Assembly: GCA_014529385.2 (NCBI GenBank)
Contig: CM043958.1
Span: 149,302,793 to 149,366,792 of the forward strand
Source of the DNA: Adiantum capillus-veneris
Taxonomy: Eukaryota > Streptophyta > Polypodiopsida > Polypodiales > Pteridaceae
Reading direction: 5' to 3'
Length of the DNA stretch: 64,000 nt
The notes under the pieces were generated by a model. That model was given only the letters and a program-made list of their open reading frames with translations, was not told the DNA's origin and did not search any database. Both the position numbers and the translations under genes were made by a program. Position 1 is the first letter of the stretch. The number at the start of each line of letters is the position of its first letter. Below, piece after piece: positions 43,138 through 53,639 of this stretch.

Positions 43138-44617
43138 GTGTTTTGGGTAAAGACACAAGAGTACAGGAACGCGGGATTACACTATGCTAGACAAAGGGAA
43201 GGGCATTATGGAAGAGGGTTCCTCTTCAAAGGACAGACAGGAAATCCCTATGGTCTTCGAGTTTGTGAGAGTTCTCGGCCACGTCAGTCTGTACCTCCTG
43301 TTAATGTGAATGTCCCTCTAGTAGTACATGGCTTTATTGAGGATGATGTGTTCAGGACGCAGTTAGTTGCCGCGGTGAATGTCTTTTCACAACTGGTGCA
43401 GAATCCAAGTTTTATGGAGTTCTTGCAAGTGCCACCAGTGCAGCAGCAAAATAGGCAACCTACACCGCGTACGGAGCTTGTTGAGGCTCAAGCCCAAGTA
43501 CTTCATGCAGCTCAGGAGGATAGGGAACACTCGTATATTGCGGAGTCAGGGGCTCCAAAACAGGTTATTCTCATCCTTGAACAGGTGGCTAGAACGCCTA
43601 TTCCACAGGTTATGTCAGCTCAGCCTGCCACCTTTCAGAGCCCGCTTGCTGTCTTGAAACGACAGGGAGCTGGTTACCAGGCTATGCACCCAGTTTTTCC
43701 ACCACCCATGCACGGTACATCCTCGGTATTTCGGGGGTGGATCAGTGCTCCAAAGTATGGCTGGTTATGCGCCTGGAAGTTAGCCGTACATGCCAGGAAC
43801 AGTGTTTGGGGGTATGCAAGGCATCATGCCAAACCCCATGTATGGTAGTATCGGCATGTAGTAGGGTTTTCAGTGCAACCAGGGCCAGTTTGGGGTGCCA
43901 CAGGGTCATTTTGGCATGGCTGGTTTTTCTGGACAGCAGCCAGATATCGCACCTTTGACGCAAAATGTGAATGGCCACGATGTGCCGATCATTCCTGCTA
44001 CAATACCCATGTTGCAGACCATTCCTTATGACAACTTGGGGGCACTGGAGAAGCCGAAGGCTTACAAAGAAGGCGGTGTAGCTGTAAAGTTCAGATTTTC
44101 AGTGGCTTTGAGGATAAAGCAAAGGCTCTCACTTTCCTCCAGCAGTTTGATACAGCTTATGCAGGAGGGAATTTTACAGAGGCCTCGAAAGTCAGGAGAG
44201 CTGCCACTTTCTTAAAGGACAATGCGCTTACATGGTGGACGACATTGTTAATGCAAGGACAGGCACCTGCCACTTGGGGTTTATTTCAAGTAAATGTTTG
44301 CATCTGCTTGGCTGTCAAATGAATTTGAAGCCGACGTCATGACAGATTGGTACCAGCTTACTTCGGCTACATGCAAGAGCTTGCTGGAGTACAATCGGAG
44401 GTTTTGTAAAGCGTTACTCTCAGTAATCTCCTATAGATTTGTGCCATTGACAGAGCAGATAAAGAAGTATTGTTGTGGGCTGCCTAAAGGGCTTCACGAT
44501 TATTGTACTAAGCACAGAGTGGCTACCCTCAGTCAGTTAATGGAAGTTGCTAACACTGGTCTTGCCTTGCTGACACGAGAGGATAGTGGGTTTCCGAGTA
44601 ACGAGAAAGGAGGGTAG
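43138..44617 (+). pseudogene. D1 gag
   Basis: The N-terminal part (43138-43848) includes SVPPVNVNVPLVVHGFIEDD and VNVFSQLVQNPSFMEFLQVP. It shifts frame at about 43780 into a Met/Gly/Pro-rich linker (GVPQGHFGMAGFSGQQPD). The capsid part is frameshifted (VKFRFSVALRIKQR is an out-of-frame start). It is then open at 44294-44617: FASAWLSNEFEADVMTDWYQ, KYCCGLPKGLHDYCTK, QLMEVANTG. It ends with TAG at 44615-44617, after which the same stretch resumes. Confidence 0.83.
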
Positions 44618-45833
44618 CAAAAGAAAAATTCAGCGAAGAAGCCCTTTGTGAAAATGGCTCCTGATGCGTCATACGGGTCAGAAAAGGCCACCAAAAACAA
44701 GGATTCAGTCGGACGCAAGTTGCTCGAGGAAAAGAAGGTCCTAATGGCTGAAAATAAATGCTTTATATGCGAGCAGCTTGGTCACTTTGCTACCAATTGT
44801 CCACAAAGGAAAAGACCAGCTGACTCAGATGATAAAGAAGACCAGAAAGGCAAGAAGCCTAAACCCACGGCAGGTTTGGTGCCAGATATGGTGGGTAACA
44901 TGCCTACTACAGATGCCAGTGAGTTATGCAGGGCATGGGGTAAAGTTAGGGATCAGACGGCACTCATCTTCTCTGATCCATGTGCCAAAGCCAACTTTAT
45001 CTTGCCAGAGTTAGCTATGAAGCTGGGCATCAAAGCTGAAGAGATGGGGTACACAACAGAGGCAGGGTTGGCATGTCCTGGCCACTCAGAGTGTGTTACT
45101 CCCACCATTGGAAAGCTGCGTCTGCATATTCAGTCGTATGTGGACACGGAAGAGCTCTACATCATGTCGCTGGAAGGATGTGATGCCTTGTTGGGGAACC
45201 CGTGGATGTTCCGAGTGCATGGAGTCTTGGATGCCTACAACAAAAAGATCACTGTACATCATAGGGGCAAAACTCCCATCTTGGATGTAAAGCTAAAAGG
45301 AGAGTCAGTCCCTATTGTATCTGCTTCTGCTATCACTTCTGTAATAAACAATTATCTTTTTGTGTACTTGATTTTTGCACGTGATGTCTCAGGTAGTGAT
45401 CAGTCAAATTTATTTGTGTTAAATAAAGAAAGGTCAACATTTTTGAAAAAGTTTAGTGACTGTTTTTCTGAATCATTATCGTCGCAATTGCCGCCAGAGA
45501 GACCTGAGGGCCATCGCATAGATTTTGTGCCAGGGTGTAGTCCACCAAATAGACCTCCTTACAGGGTTAGCGCCACGCAGCAGAAAGAGATTATGGGCCA
45601 GGTTGAGGAGTTATTAGAGAAGGGGCTGATTCAGCCTAGTTCTTCACCGTTTTGCTCCCCAGTGCTCCTAGTGCAAAAGAAGGATGGCTCATGGCGCATG
45701 TGTATTGATTACCGTGCGTTGAATAAGAATACCATCAAGAAAAGGTTTGCTATTCCTCGAATTGATGATTTTCTCGATCGAATTGATCATCAGGTTCGTA
45801 TAAGGCCAAAGGATGTGCACAAGACTGCGTTTA
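44618..45833 (+). pseudogene. D1 zinc knuckle, protease and partial RT
   Basis: The open frame 44648-45838 holds CFICEQLGHFATNCP, a protease with FSDPCAKANF (DPG changed to DPC), LRLHIQSYVDTEELYIM and LLGNPWMFRV. The RT start [20 protein letters not shown] is present. RT lacks 54 bases: [20 protein letters not shown] of D4 is reduced to DRIDHQ, removing the RIDLKSGY motif with the first catalytic Asp. It ends HKTAF at the E LTR. Confidence 0.88.
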
Positions 45834-47056
45834 TGTAAGGTGCAGCGGAATGAATGTTGAAATTTGTTGAAGATGAGTGCTCCGGACTGTGCATAAGGTT
45901 CCTTTTACTTAGGGTTGGGAGAGCCTTCCGTTCTTCAATGAGAGAGTGCAATGGACACAAACAAAGTGAATGGACACTGCGTGAAAATGCTGAGACTGAG
46001 AGATAGAGAGAGAAGAGAATACGACACCAGAATGTTGTCAAACCCTCCTCCGAAGGCCTCACTCTCTATGGCGAGAGCGGTCTACTATTGATTGCACAAA
46101 TCTCTACAATGCTTGGATTTGCCTACGATGTCGACGATGAGACGGGCTGAAATCTGAAAATGCTAAGGGCTGAAATCTGCAAATCTTTATCTGCTGAATC
46201 TTGACTCTATATCGGTGACGATGTCGATGACGACGATGCGACACGATGCGCTGAAAACGCAGATGCTGAAATCTGCGTTTTCTGGGCTGAATCTACAAAC
46301 TTCGTTGGATCTGACCGTGCGGCGAGGATCTGCTGCGGGAAGGTGATCTGCGAGGTTCAGGGACTCTACTGCGGTATCTGATTGTTGAAAACTGAAAATG
46401 CTGGTGTTTCTCAATGTTCCGTCGCGATGAATCTGCAAAACGCTGAAGTGTGATGTTGATACAAAAGAAGCTAGGGCTGAAAATCTCTTGCTGGAGGAAA
46501 TCTACTAACGCTAGGGCTGATCTGCTGTCGTCAAGTGGATGTGCTGTGTCTGCTAATGCCAAAGCTGCTCTGCAATGCAAAAACGCCAAGGCTGATCTGT
46601 CTTGCAAAAAAAGGCTAGCTTGATGTTGTTGCAGAAACGCTAGGCCATGTTGTTCTGGTCCTGCTGAGAAGTTGCCTGCTGAGCAAGGTGCTCCTGCTGC
46701 CTCTTCTGCCAGAAAGTGCTAGCGCTAGGTTCTATATATACAAACTTAGCAAATTTGCCCTACCTACTTACCAACAAAAGTCACTTAAAAATAATAAGTG
46801 AAAAATGTCAAAATTAGGGAAAATAGGTCTATGCACTGTAAAAATGCTTCTGATGGTTTCTGAGTGGAATCTGATGGTCATGCTGTGTGCAACCAGAGGA
46901 TATGCATCTAATCTAAGTGTTTGGACATGCACGGTCTGCGAACAGACTCACTAAAGTGCCAGATCACTTCCTATTCTAGATTGACTTGACTGAACTGAAC
47001 CCTTGTCATGCTGTAGCTTGTCCACGGACCCATAGGGTTGGATGTGTCACGTGACA
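45834..47056 (-). repeat. E 3' LTR, 1223 bp
   Basis: On the minus strand it starts TGTCACGTGACACATCC, which includes a perfect 12-bp palindrome with a G-box core CACGTG. It ends TTCCGCTGCACCTTACA. The middle is full of CTGAAATCTGC-type subrepeats. Confidence 0.88.
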
Positions 47057-47715
47057 TCCCCTCCTTTCAAAGTGAGGTACTGATACCGAATTGTATGGCG
47101 TCGAGGTAGATCGCTAATAGCATCCGGAATCCTGGAAAGGACTCTTTGTCGGCCCACTCTGATGTGTGGGTCATGCGATACTTGAACTTCATAAAGGTCT
47201 GCAACACTTGCTTCTTTGGGCCGCGCCGAAAGTGACTCAAAGTCATATGTGGCTCCTTCAACTTTGTCTATAGTCATGCGTCTACCTTCTTGAAGAATCT
47301 CCGAGGGTGAAAATTCCTGAAACCACTTCCAACACAAAAACATGAATATACCCATTCCATGTAAAGTGACTGGAAAAATACTACTCTTTCGAACAAACAG
47401 TGTATGCAATGCAGATGAACAAAGTGACGGAGTGCCAAACGGTTCATCAAACACACGCAAACAATGGGGTCGAATCTTGACTTTCTGATCTAAATCAATC
47501 AACTGTGGCAAATCACAATGGAAATGCCTATGCTTGATGCTCAATCCTTCTTGTGCTCTTTCTACAACTGTGTCATGCCAAGGAAGAGACAGGGAATGTG
47601 ACTTCCTTGAAGGCATACTTTTCAGCTTTTCATGAGAAATCCGCATATGTCCGTGCTCATTCATGAGTGAATCGTGCTCATCGTATAATATGGCATGCTT
47701 GTGAAAAGGGATCAC
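47047..47715 (-). CDS. E ORF2, unknown protein
   Basis: 222 codons, ending 10 bases inside the LTR. Features are MIPFHKHAILYDEHDSLMNE, a His/Arg-rich middle, MGIFMFLCWKWFQEFSPSEI and a basic end (RQRVLSRIPDAISDLPRRHT, YLTLKGGDVT). The C-terminal third reads like a conserved domain (YDFESLSARPKEASVADLYE) but I cannot name it. It follows ORF1 in a different frame 32 bases later, so both may once have been one ORF. Confidence 0.5.
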   Translation of the reverse strand: MIPFHKHAILYDEHDSLMNEHGHMRISHEKLKSMPSRKSHSLSLPWHDTVVERAQEGLSIKHRHFHCDLPQLIDLDQKVKIRPHCLRVFDEPFGTPSLCSSALHTLFVRKSSIFPVTLHGMGIFMFLCWKWFQEFSPSEILQEGRRMTIDKVEGATYDFESLSARPKEASVADLYEVQVSHDPHIRVGRQRVLSRIPDAISDLPRRHTIRYQYLTLKGGDVT

Positions 47716-47747
47716 ATAAGGACGGTGACTAAAATATCAAGAAAGCA

Positions 47748-48491
47748 TCACTCGAACAATGCGTGCTGACTAATCATACGAACACATAGTACTTCCTGGG
47801 GGTGGTCTGTGGACCTTGACTTGAGAGCCAAGATCGGTTCTTCGTGATCGAACGAATCTTTATGTGGGGGTTCTGTGGACCTCGACTCAAAAGCCAAGAT
47901 CGGTTCTTCGTGATTGATTGAATGTGCAATGAGGTTAGTTTCACTAGAAAAAGTATCAATTAACCCATCATTCTTGTGAACAATCACATCGTGGTCATAC
48001 AAATCATCATGCTTGTGCGAAATCACATCTTGATCATCATGCTTGTCCTTATCATCCAAATCATCATGCTCATCATTATCATGCAATTCATTTTGCTTAT
48101 CATCATGCAAATCCTGTGTGTCATGCTTTGTAGAAGAAGAGATTGAGAGAGTCTCCTTTTCTCGAATCTCTTGCATCTGTGTCTGAATTTGAGAAAAGAG
48201 TCGCAACATTTTTTTCATTCTTGCTTTGTTATCGCGATCAAATTTTGCTTCTCTTTCTTCGCGCTCACGCACTATGGTTGCCATTTTGTCTTCGTATTTA
48301 CGCTCTATGGCTGCCATTATTCCGTCGCTTTCTAACTTCCTGTCCATCATCCTCTTGTCGAAAGCCTCCATGGGAGTTAGTGCAAACCTTTGCATAGATG
48401 GGGAAGGGGGAGGGTCAGAAAAATCTCTTGGTGGGGAGAACTCTTCTTTGCCACTCCCATGCTCATCACCTGCAAGCGAAGCATCCATTCC
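47748..48491 (-). CDS. E ORF1, acidic coiled-coil protein of unknown function
   Basis: The likely start is MDASLAGDEHGSGKEEFSPP at 48491; the longer frame above it lies in B-II. A Pro-rich lead and a charged helical stretch (ERKYEDKMATIVREREEREA, FSQIQTQMQEIREKE) suggest a coiled coil. An Asp/His run follows (LHDNDEHDDLDDKDKHDDQD), then a tandem repeat: NHEEPILAFESRSTEPPHKD and DHEEPILALKSRSTDHPQE. There is no zinc knuckle or catalytic motif. A structural, gag-like role is possible but only inferred from position behind the leader. Confidence 0.55.
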   Translation of the reverse strand, partial: GMDASLAGDEHGSGKEEFSPPRDFSDPPPSPSMQRFALTPMEAFDKRMMDRKLESDGIMAAIERKYEDKMATIVREREEREAKFDRDNKARMKKMLRLFSQIQTQMQEIREKETLSISSSTKHDTQDLHDDKQNELHDNDEHDDLDDKDKHDDQDVISHKHDDLYDHDVIVHKNDGLIDTFSSETNLIAHSINHEEPILAFESRSTEPPHKDSFDHEEPILALKSRSTDHPQEVLCVRMISQHALFE

Positions 48492-48506
48492 GCTTCGAGT
48501 GATGAT

Positions 48507-49165
48507 TGTAACAAACTGTTGACGTGGCAAAACCTTAAAGAATGGAGTCAACTTGCAGATGTCGGCCGAGGGGCCTAAAACCTAAGAAGAACAAGTAACA
48601 GAAGAAGAAGTCCTATCACCTTATGGGGACCCAGTTCGATGGGGCCCCAAGTGACATAAAGAATTAAAATAAAGTAGGACCCGCACACACGCAAAAATTG
48701 ATGACGTGGCAGATTTCCAAAAATTGCACTGGCATGATGACGTAGTAAGCTGTACGGATTTCTGCGTTTTGCGCTGGCTGATGATGTGGCAGGCTGTACG
48801 GATTTTCGTAAATTACGCTGACAGCTTTTGGCATTGCTTTTTGGACCAGAAGCTTTTGAGTTTTAAAGGCTTTTTACTGTAACTGCTTTTCAAGCGAAGG
48901 GCCTTTAAATATGAGGTTAGGACTCATTCTCTGGCATGCTTCCTGGAGAAGGTGCAGAGTCTGGAGTACTGGCTTGTACTGTGTTGATGCAATATAAAGG
49001 AATACCGAAAGGGGCGCCAAGGTTTGGGGCCAATACTCTCTGGGGTGGAATTCCGCCAATCCGTGTCGCGCGTCCTCTCTCTCTTTCAGTTCAGTTGTTA
49101 TTGAATTGTTAAAAGTCTGTTCAGTCTGTTCTTTTCTATTGGCACGTGGTGCCCGCCTTAGGACA
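48507..49165 (+). repeat. B-II 5' LTR
   Basis: TGTAACAAACTGTTGACGTG ... CCTTAGGACA, 659 bp. Confidence 0.92.
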
Positions 49166-49384
49166 GTGGTATCAGAGCATCAGGCGTGTGCTTTTGTGAA
49201 AGCATACTAGTCCTACAAAAGAGTAGACAGAGCTTTTGGAATTTTATTTGAGGTATCTTCGCTCTCCAACCCGGACTTGTTAGCCACTCCCACCCTTACT
49301 TCATCGCGCATTGGGCGCGCTCCCGTCTTCACCGCTCATGTCTTACAGGGCATAAGCCATTAAGATCACTTGCAAGAGAAGGAT

Positions 49385-49800
49385 CCAAGATTTGTTTCGA
49401 GTCACTGTTTTTCTCAAAGGCAAGGCCATGCAGATGTTGACGTCTACAACTACCAAGCAGCATACTCCAAGTACTTGGCAAGCTTTCAAGAAAAATAAAA
49501 ATAAAAAATTTGCCCGAAGTTATATGGTTTCTGACATCTTCCTTCAGAGTGCAACTTCTGGCAGAGTGGGGTATTTTGAAATGCTTGCCATGGAAACCCT
49601 AGCAGATTATATCTTGAAATTTCTCAACATCTCTCAATAGATGACTCTTCATGAGCAGATGACCTTGGAGGTTTAGTGCGATTGCTATCTTGGGACTACC
49701 ATCGCCGCTAAAGCAACCACTGTTTGTCGAAGAGCTGACGGACCATGCTGTGCTTGGCTATCCTCATGGAAGGAACTCAACCCTAATTTTTGGTACAGGT
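49385..49800 (+). pseudogene. B-II gag remnant
   Basis: FRVTVFLKGKAMQMLTSTTT, STWQAFKK, a small AAAATA insertion, KFARSYMV and LAMETLADYILKFLNISQ match the B-I capsid region. Stops and shifts follow. The proline-rich start, zinc knuckle and protease are gone. Confidence 0.8.
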
Positions 49801-50174
49801 TTCAGGATGGAAAGTCAATCGACTTTTCAAGCTCGATTGATGTCGAGATTGCTTTTTAAGTTTGACTTCTATTTGAGAACTTGTTTCGTGATCTTGTTTG
49901 AAATGGATGGTATCTGTTTTGAACGTGTTTTGGTGCCGATTTGAATTGTTTCTCTGGTTTGATATTGGTTTCAATGATTGGTGATTTTACTCCCTGGTAG
50001 AGAAGTAAGAAATACTGTTTTGGTATTGTTTGATCCTCGGAACGACGCAGGCCGATGCCTGGGGAGCGTTCCGTTGTATGCTAGAAAACCTCCAAGCGAC
50101 GCAGACTGCGGTCTGGGGAGCTTTTGGTTGCACAGTCCTCTGAGCTCATGGCCCGGACCTTTTTAGGTTATTTG

Positions 50175-50175
<1 letters not shown>

Positions 50176-50205
<30 letters not shown>
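50176..50205. repeat. Poly-G tract, 30 bases
   Basis: An unbroken G30 in B-II where B-I has GCGGGAGGAGTG. Strong quadruplex potential. Length may be an assembly or sequencing effect. Confidence 0.85.
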
Positions 50206-50206
<1 letters not shown>

Positions 50207-50472
50207 GAACGAGATAGTCGTTGTGTAGCTTCATACCGCAGACCGTTTGTCTCGGGGAAGTGCTCATCGGCGCTGTTTATTGTGTCTTGTAACATGCATA
50301 TGTAAGCATTTGTGTTGCATTGTGATGTGCCAATTACTGAATATTCCTAATTGGATGAGATTGCCTAGGTATGTAATTTTTTAGTGTAGCAAGACACCCG
50401 TGGAAGATAAATACGGTATGGGTGTGATGGCTAATTTTACTACGCCGGAATATCAAGAGTTCTGATTTGGAC

Positions 50473-50676
50473 GAAAGGAGAAGCTAACTCCTTGATCAAA
50501 AGAGCAGAAAGGAGAAACTACCTCCTTGATCAAATCAGCCGAAAGGAGAAGCTAACTCCTTGATCAAAATAGCCGAAAGGAGAAGCTAACTCCTTGATCA
50601 AAATAGCCGAAAGGAGAAGCTAACTCCTTGATCAAAAGAGCAGAAAGGAGAAGCCAACTCCTTAGTAAAAAGAGCA
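50473..50676. repeat. 34-bp hairpin unit, six copies
   Basis: The same unit as in B-I (GAAAGGAGAAGCTAACTCCTTGATC...) but doubled to six copies. Copy 2 has AACTACCTCC and the last has AACTCCTTAGT. Confidence 0.92.
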
Positions 50677-50785
50677 AATTGATTGTCCCTCGGATGTCCC
50701 TCAAAATGACCCTCGAAAATTTTTATGAGTTGTTTTGCAAATATGCTGTAATCGCGGACGATTACTCTCTTTCAAGAAGGGGAGA

Positions 50786-51442
50786 TGTAACAAACTACTG
50801 ATGTGGCAAAACCCTGAGAATGGAGCCAACTTGTAGATGTCGGCCGAGGGGCCTAAACCCTAAGAAGAACAAGTAACAAAGGAAGAAGTCCTACCAACTT
50901 ATGGGGACCCTGTTCGATGGGGCCCCAAGTGACATTAAGGATTAAAATAAAACCCGCACACATGCAAAAACTGATGACGTGGCAGATTTTCGAAAATTGC
51001 ATTGGCATGATGACGTGGCAGGCTATATGGATTTCCGCGTTGTGCGTTGGCTGATGACGTGGCAAGTTGTACGGATTTCCGTAAATTACGTTGGCAGCTT
51101 TTGGCATTGCTTTTTGGACCAGAAGCTTTTGAGTTTTAAAGGCTTTTTACTGTAACTGCTTTTCAGGCCAAGGGTCTTTAAATATGAGGTTAGGGCTCAT
51201 TCTCTGGCATGCTTCCTGGAGAAGGTGCAGAGTCTGGAGTACCGGCTTGTACTGTGTTGATGCAATATAAAGAAATACCGAAAGGGGCGCCAAGGTTTGG
51301 GGCCAATACTCTCTGGGGTGGAATTCCGCCACTCCATGTCGCGTGTCCTCTCTCTCTCTCTCTCAGTTTAGTTGTTATTGAAGTGTTAAAAGTCTGTTCA
51401 GTCTGTTCTTTTCTATTGGCATGTGGTGCCCGCCTTGTGACA
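50786..51442 (+). repeat. B-II 3' LTR
   Basis: TGTAACAAACTACTGATGTG ... CGCCTTGTGACA, 657 bp. Confidence 0.92.
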
Positions 51443-51882
51443 ATGACTATCCACTGAAGTCGTGGGTTCTTGTGGTCTTGGGTTCTTGGGGTTCTTGAGT
51501 CTTGAGTTTCTTGAGGTTCTTGTTTCGCTTGCAATCTGTGCTAGAGAAGGATCTTCTCTTACCCGAGCTCTTCTCTTTTCCGCGGGCGCACCCCTTGGCG
51601 GCCTTGCGCTCACACCAAGGTTGCTTTTTCCCACCTCACGTCAATTGGCCGGCCGCTAAGTGCATGGTCCGCTCTCAATGAGTGAAAAGAGGCACAAGGG
51701 GAGGCTGGACAAGCCCTTCTTTCTTGGGTTTCTTGTCACTCTTCAAAAACACGATTAGGAATTTACCTGCCCAAGAGGACTTGGGTTACGTGCCACCGCA
51801 ACAAGCAAAAAAAATAAAATTATGTGGTTCTTGTGGTTTTGTCCTTGAGTGATACAGAACACTGCCAACTCTCTGATACCAA
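51443..51882 (-). other. E leader and primer-binding site
   Basis: It has repeated GGTTCTTG words on the plus strand (about 51463-51522). The primer-binding site, minus-strand TGGTATCAGAG, lies at 51871-51881, one base from the LTR end TTACA. No ORF is supported. Confidence 0.75.
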
Positions 51883-52417
51883 TGTAAGGTGCAGCGGAAT
51901 GAATGTTGAACTTTGCTCAAGATGAGTGCTCCGAACTGTGCTCAAGGTTCCTTTTACTTAGGGAAGGGAGAGCCTTTCGTTCTTTAATGAGAGAGTGCAA
52001 TTGACACAAACAAAGTGAATGGACACTGTGTGTGAAGGTGCTGAGACTGAGAGATAGAGAGAGAAGAGAATATGACACCAGAACGTTGTCAAACCCTCGT
52101 CCGAAGGCCCCACTCTCTATGGCGAGAGCGGTCTACTATTGATTGCACAAATCTCTACAATGCTTGGACTTGCCAACGACGTCGACAATGATGAGGACGA
52201 CGACGAGACGGTCTGAAATCTGAAAATGCTAAGGGCTGAAATCTGCAAATCTTTATCTGCTGAATCCTGACTCTATGTCGGTGACGATGATGGGACGACG
52301 ACGCACTGAGAACGCAGATGCTGAAAGTTGCGTTTTCCGGGCTGAATTTGCAAACTTCGTTGGATCTGACCGTGCGGCGAGGATCTGCTGTGGGAAGGTG
52401 AGATCTGCGAGGTTCAG
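51883..52417 (-). repeat. E 5' LTR, truncated
   Basis: It matches the right-hand 535 bp of the E 3' LTR (TGTAAGGTGCAGCGGAATGA onward in plus reading). It stops at GCGAGGTTCAG, where a D LTR begins. Confidence 0.88.
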
Positions 52418-53602
52418 TGAAACCGGCCCGTGGGGCGGTAGGCGTTGGCTTTCACCCGAAATTCTTTACTTTAGACACACACAGAGTACTTTGCAAAGGT
52501 AGCCTGTAACGCGGATTAACACCTACTTGCACACACGGCTCGGAAGCTAGAATGCTCTGAGCAGACGTTGACAACCTGTAGACCCCAAAATTGGCGCCCC
52601 TTTTGTATTTCTTTATTCTTTAATAGAGGGAATAAAACCTGTGATCTCCTACAAGCTGCCCCGCACAATCTAGGCTAAGAAACACCTGTTCTGGCCCGAT
52701 TTCGGTAGCATAACTGTAATAGGACGCTTCACAGTCAGTATCCCCACGCAATAGGTGACTTTCCCGACGCATATGAACACTTTGCAAAACTTGGAGAGAA
52801 TCTGCAGCACGCTGAATTCTCTGTTTTCTGCCCCGAAAATGCGCCAGTTCACCTGTACAGCGGTCCCCTCGCATCCCCGAACCTCCTGGGGGTATTAGGG
52901 TCCGTTTAGGGCCGAAACTCTAAACCTGCAAAAATACACAGCAGGCTGTAATTCCCTGTTTTGGGCTCCGTTTCGCGTGGCGGTCGCATTTGTAGCAAGA
53001 CCTCGACCTCCCGCACTTGTAGGGCTACTTGCCCTTTGAATCGGACGAGATTTCTGACGTGAAACCTCTCCGAATTCACCTGTACCTGCGGGGGATCAGC
53101 CGCTAGCTAATCCAGTACCTGTGCAAGAGGCTCTTGCCTCGGCAATCGCGCATGGTACCTGCGGGGGATCAGCCGCTAGCTAATCCAGTACTTGTGCAAG
53201 AGGCTCTTGCCTCGGCAATCGCGCATGAACCCACATAACTGTACATTGGTCAAATGAAAAGCCCACTAGTAGGGCATAACATACTGCTCGTAGGGGAGAG
53301 AGAGCAATGCGTAGCGTGCAGGGCATCACTCCTGGCACCGTACTGCATATAAGGGGGAAAGAAAGCACTCCATAGCTCTTAACCTGTGACAAAATGCAAA
53401 AGGAGGCTCTTCCCAGCTTGAAAATTCAGCGCCTATTTTTCTGGAAGAGGCAAGTTTATGAAGTTTTGCCACTTGGCGCATTTACAAGCATTTTCCCGTT
53501 TTTGGTTCTCCGCTTAAAAATCTCTCGATTGGTCGCCCACTTGACTTCGCGGCAAAGTTGTAACGTGTTTCCCTAGTCATACCGGAGGTAATGACACAAC
53601 AC
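52418..53602 (-). repeat. Family D LTR, minus orientation
   Basis: The full-length match to the D4 LTR in reverse ends GGGCCGGTTTCA at 52418. The start lies near 53602 (TGTGTTGTGTCATTACC) but could extend to 53616. It contains a tandem 73-bp duplication. No D internal sequence follows in this orientation, so it is a solo LTR or recombination product. Confidence 0.8.
53083..53228. repeat. 73-bp tandem duplication inside the D LTR
   Basis: TACCTGCGGGGGATCAGCCG starts at 53083 and 53156. The D4 LTR has one copy. Each unit carries the perfect palindrome GCAAGAGGCTCTTGC. Confidence 0.92.
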
Positions 53603-53639
53603 ATTTCGTGGGTTCAGTACTTTCAGTGGCTTTGAGGAT

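Larger units (their letters stand above)
42640..45833 (+). mobile_element. D1: Ty3/gypsy element cut by E
   Basis: LTR, a degenerate primer-binding site (GGTTGTGTTGCCGGGAC, compare TGGTTCCATTGCCGGGA in D4), gag, protease and the first part of RT. The element stops within RT codons HKTAF exactly where the LTR of E begins. Confidence 0.85.
48507..51442 (+). mobile_element. B-II: short non-autonomous LTR element nested in E
   Basis: LTRs at 48507-49165 and 50786-51442, primer-binding site TGGTATCAGAGC at 49167 and polypurine tract AAGAAGGGGAGA. Target duplication is ATGAT/ATGAC (one change). The internal 1.6 kb holds only a short gag remnant and the B-type repeats, so it is even more reduced than B-I. 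Confidence 0.92.
45834..52417 (-). mobile_element. E: LTR element with two unrecognised ORFs
   Basis: Minus strand: 5' LTR (52417-51883, cut at 52417), primer-binding site TGGTATCAGAG (51881-51871), leader, ORF1 (48491-47748), ORF2 (47715-47047), polypurine tract AAAGGAGGGGA and 3' LTR (47056-45834). The nested element B-II occupies 48507-51442. Without B-II, E is about 3.6 kb and encodes no recognisable gag, protease, RT or integrase. Confidence 0.85.

Noticed and set aside
43742-43978. Minus-strand open frame opposite D1 gag
   Set aside because: It is a shadow of gag without family features.
52413-53617. TTCAG flanks of the minus-strand D LTR as a target duplication
   Set aside because: The right-hand copy would give an LTR not starting with TG, and the E LTR does not resume after it.
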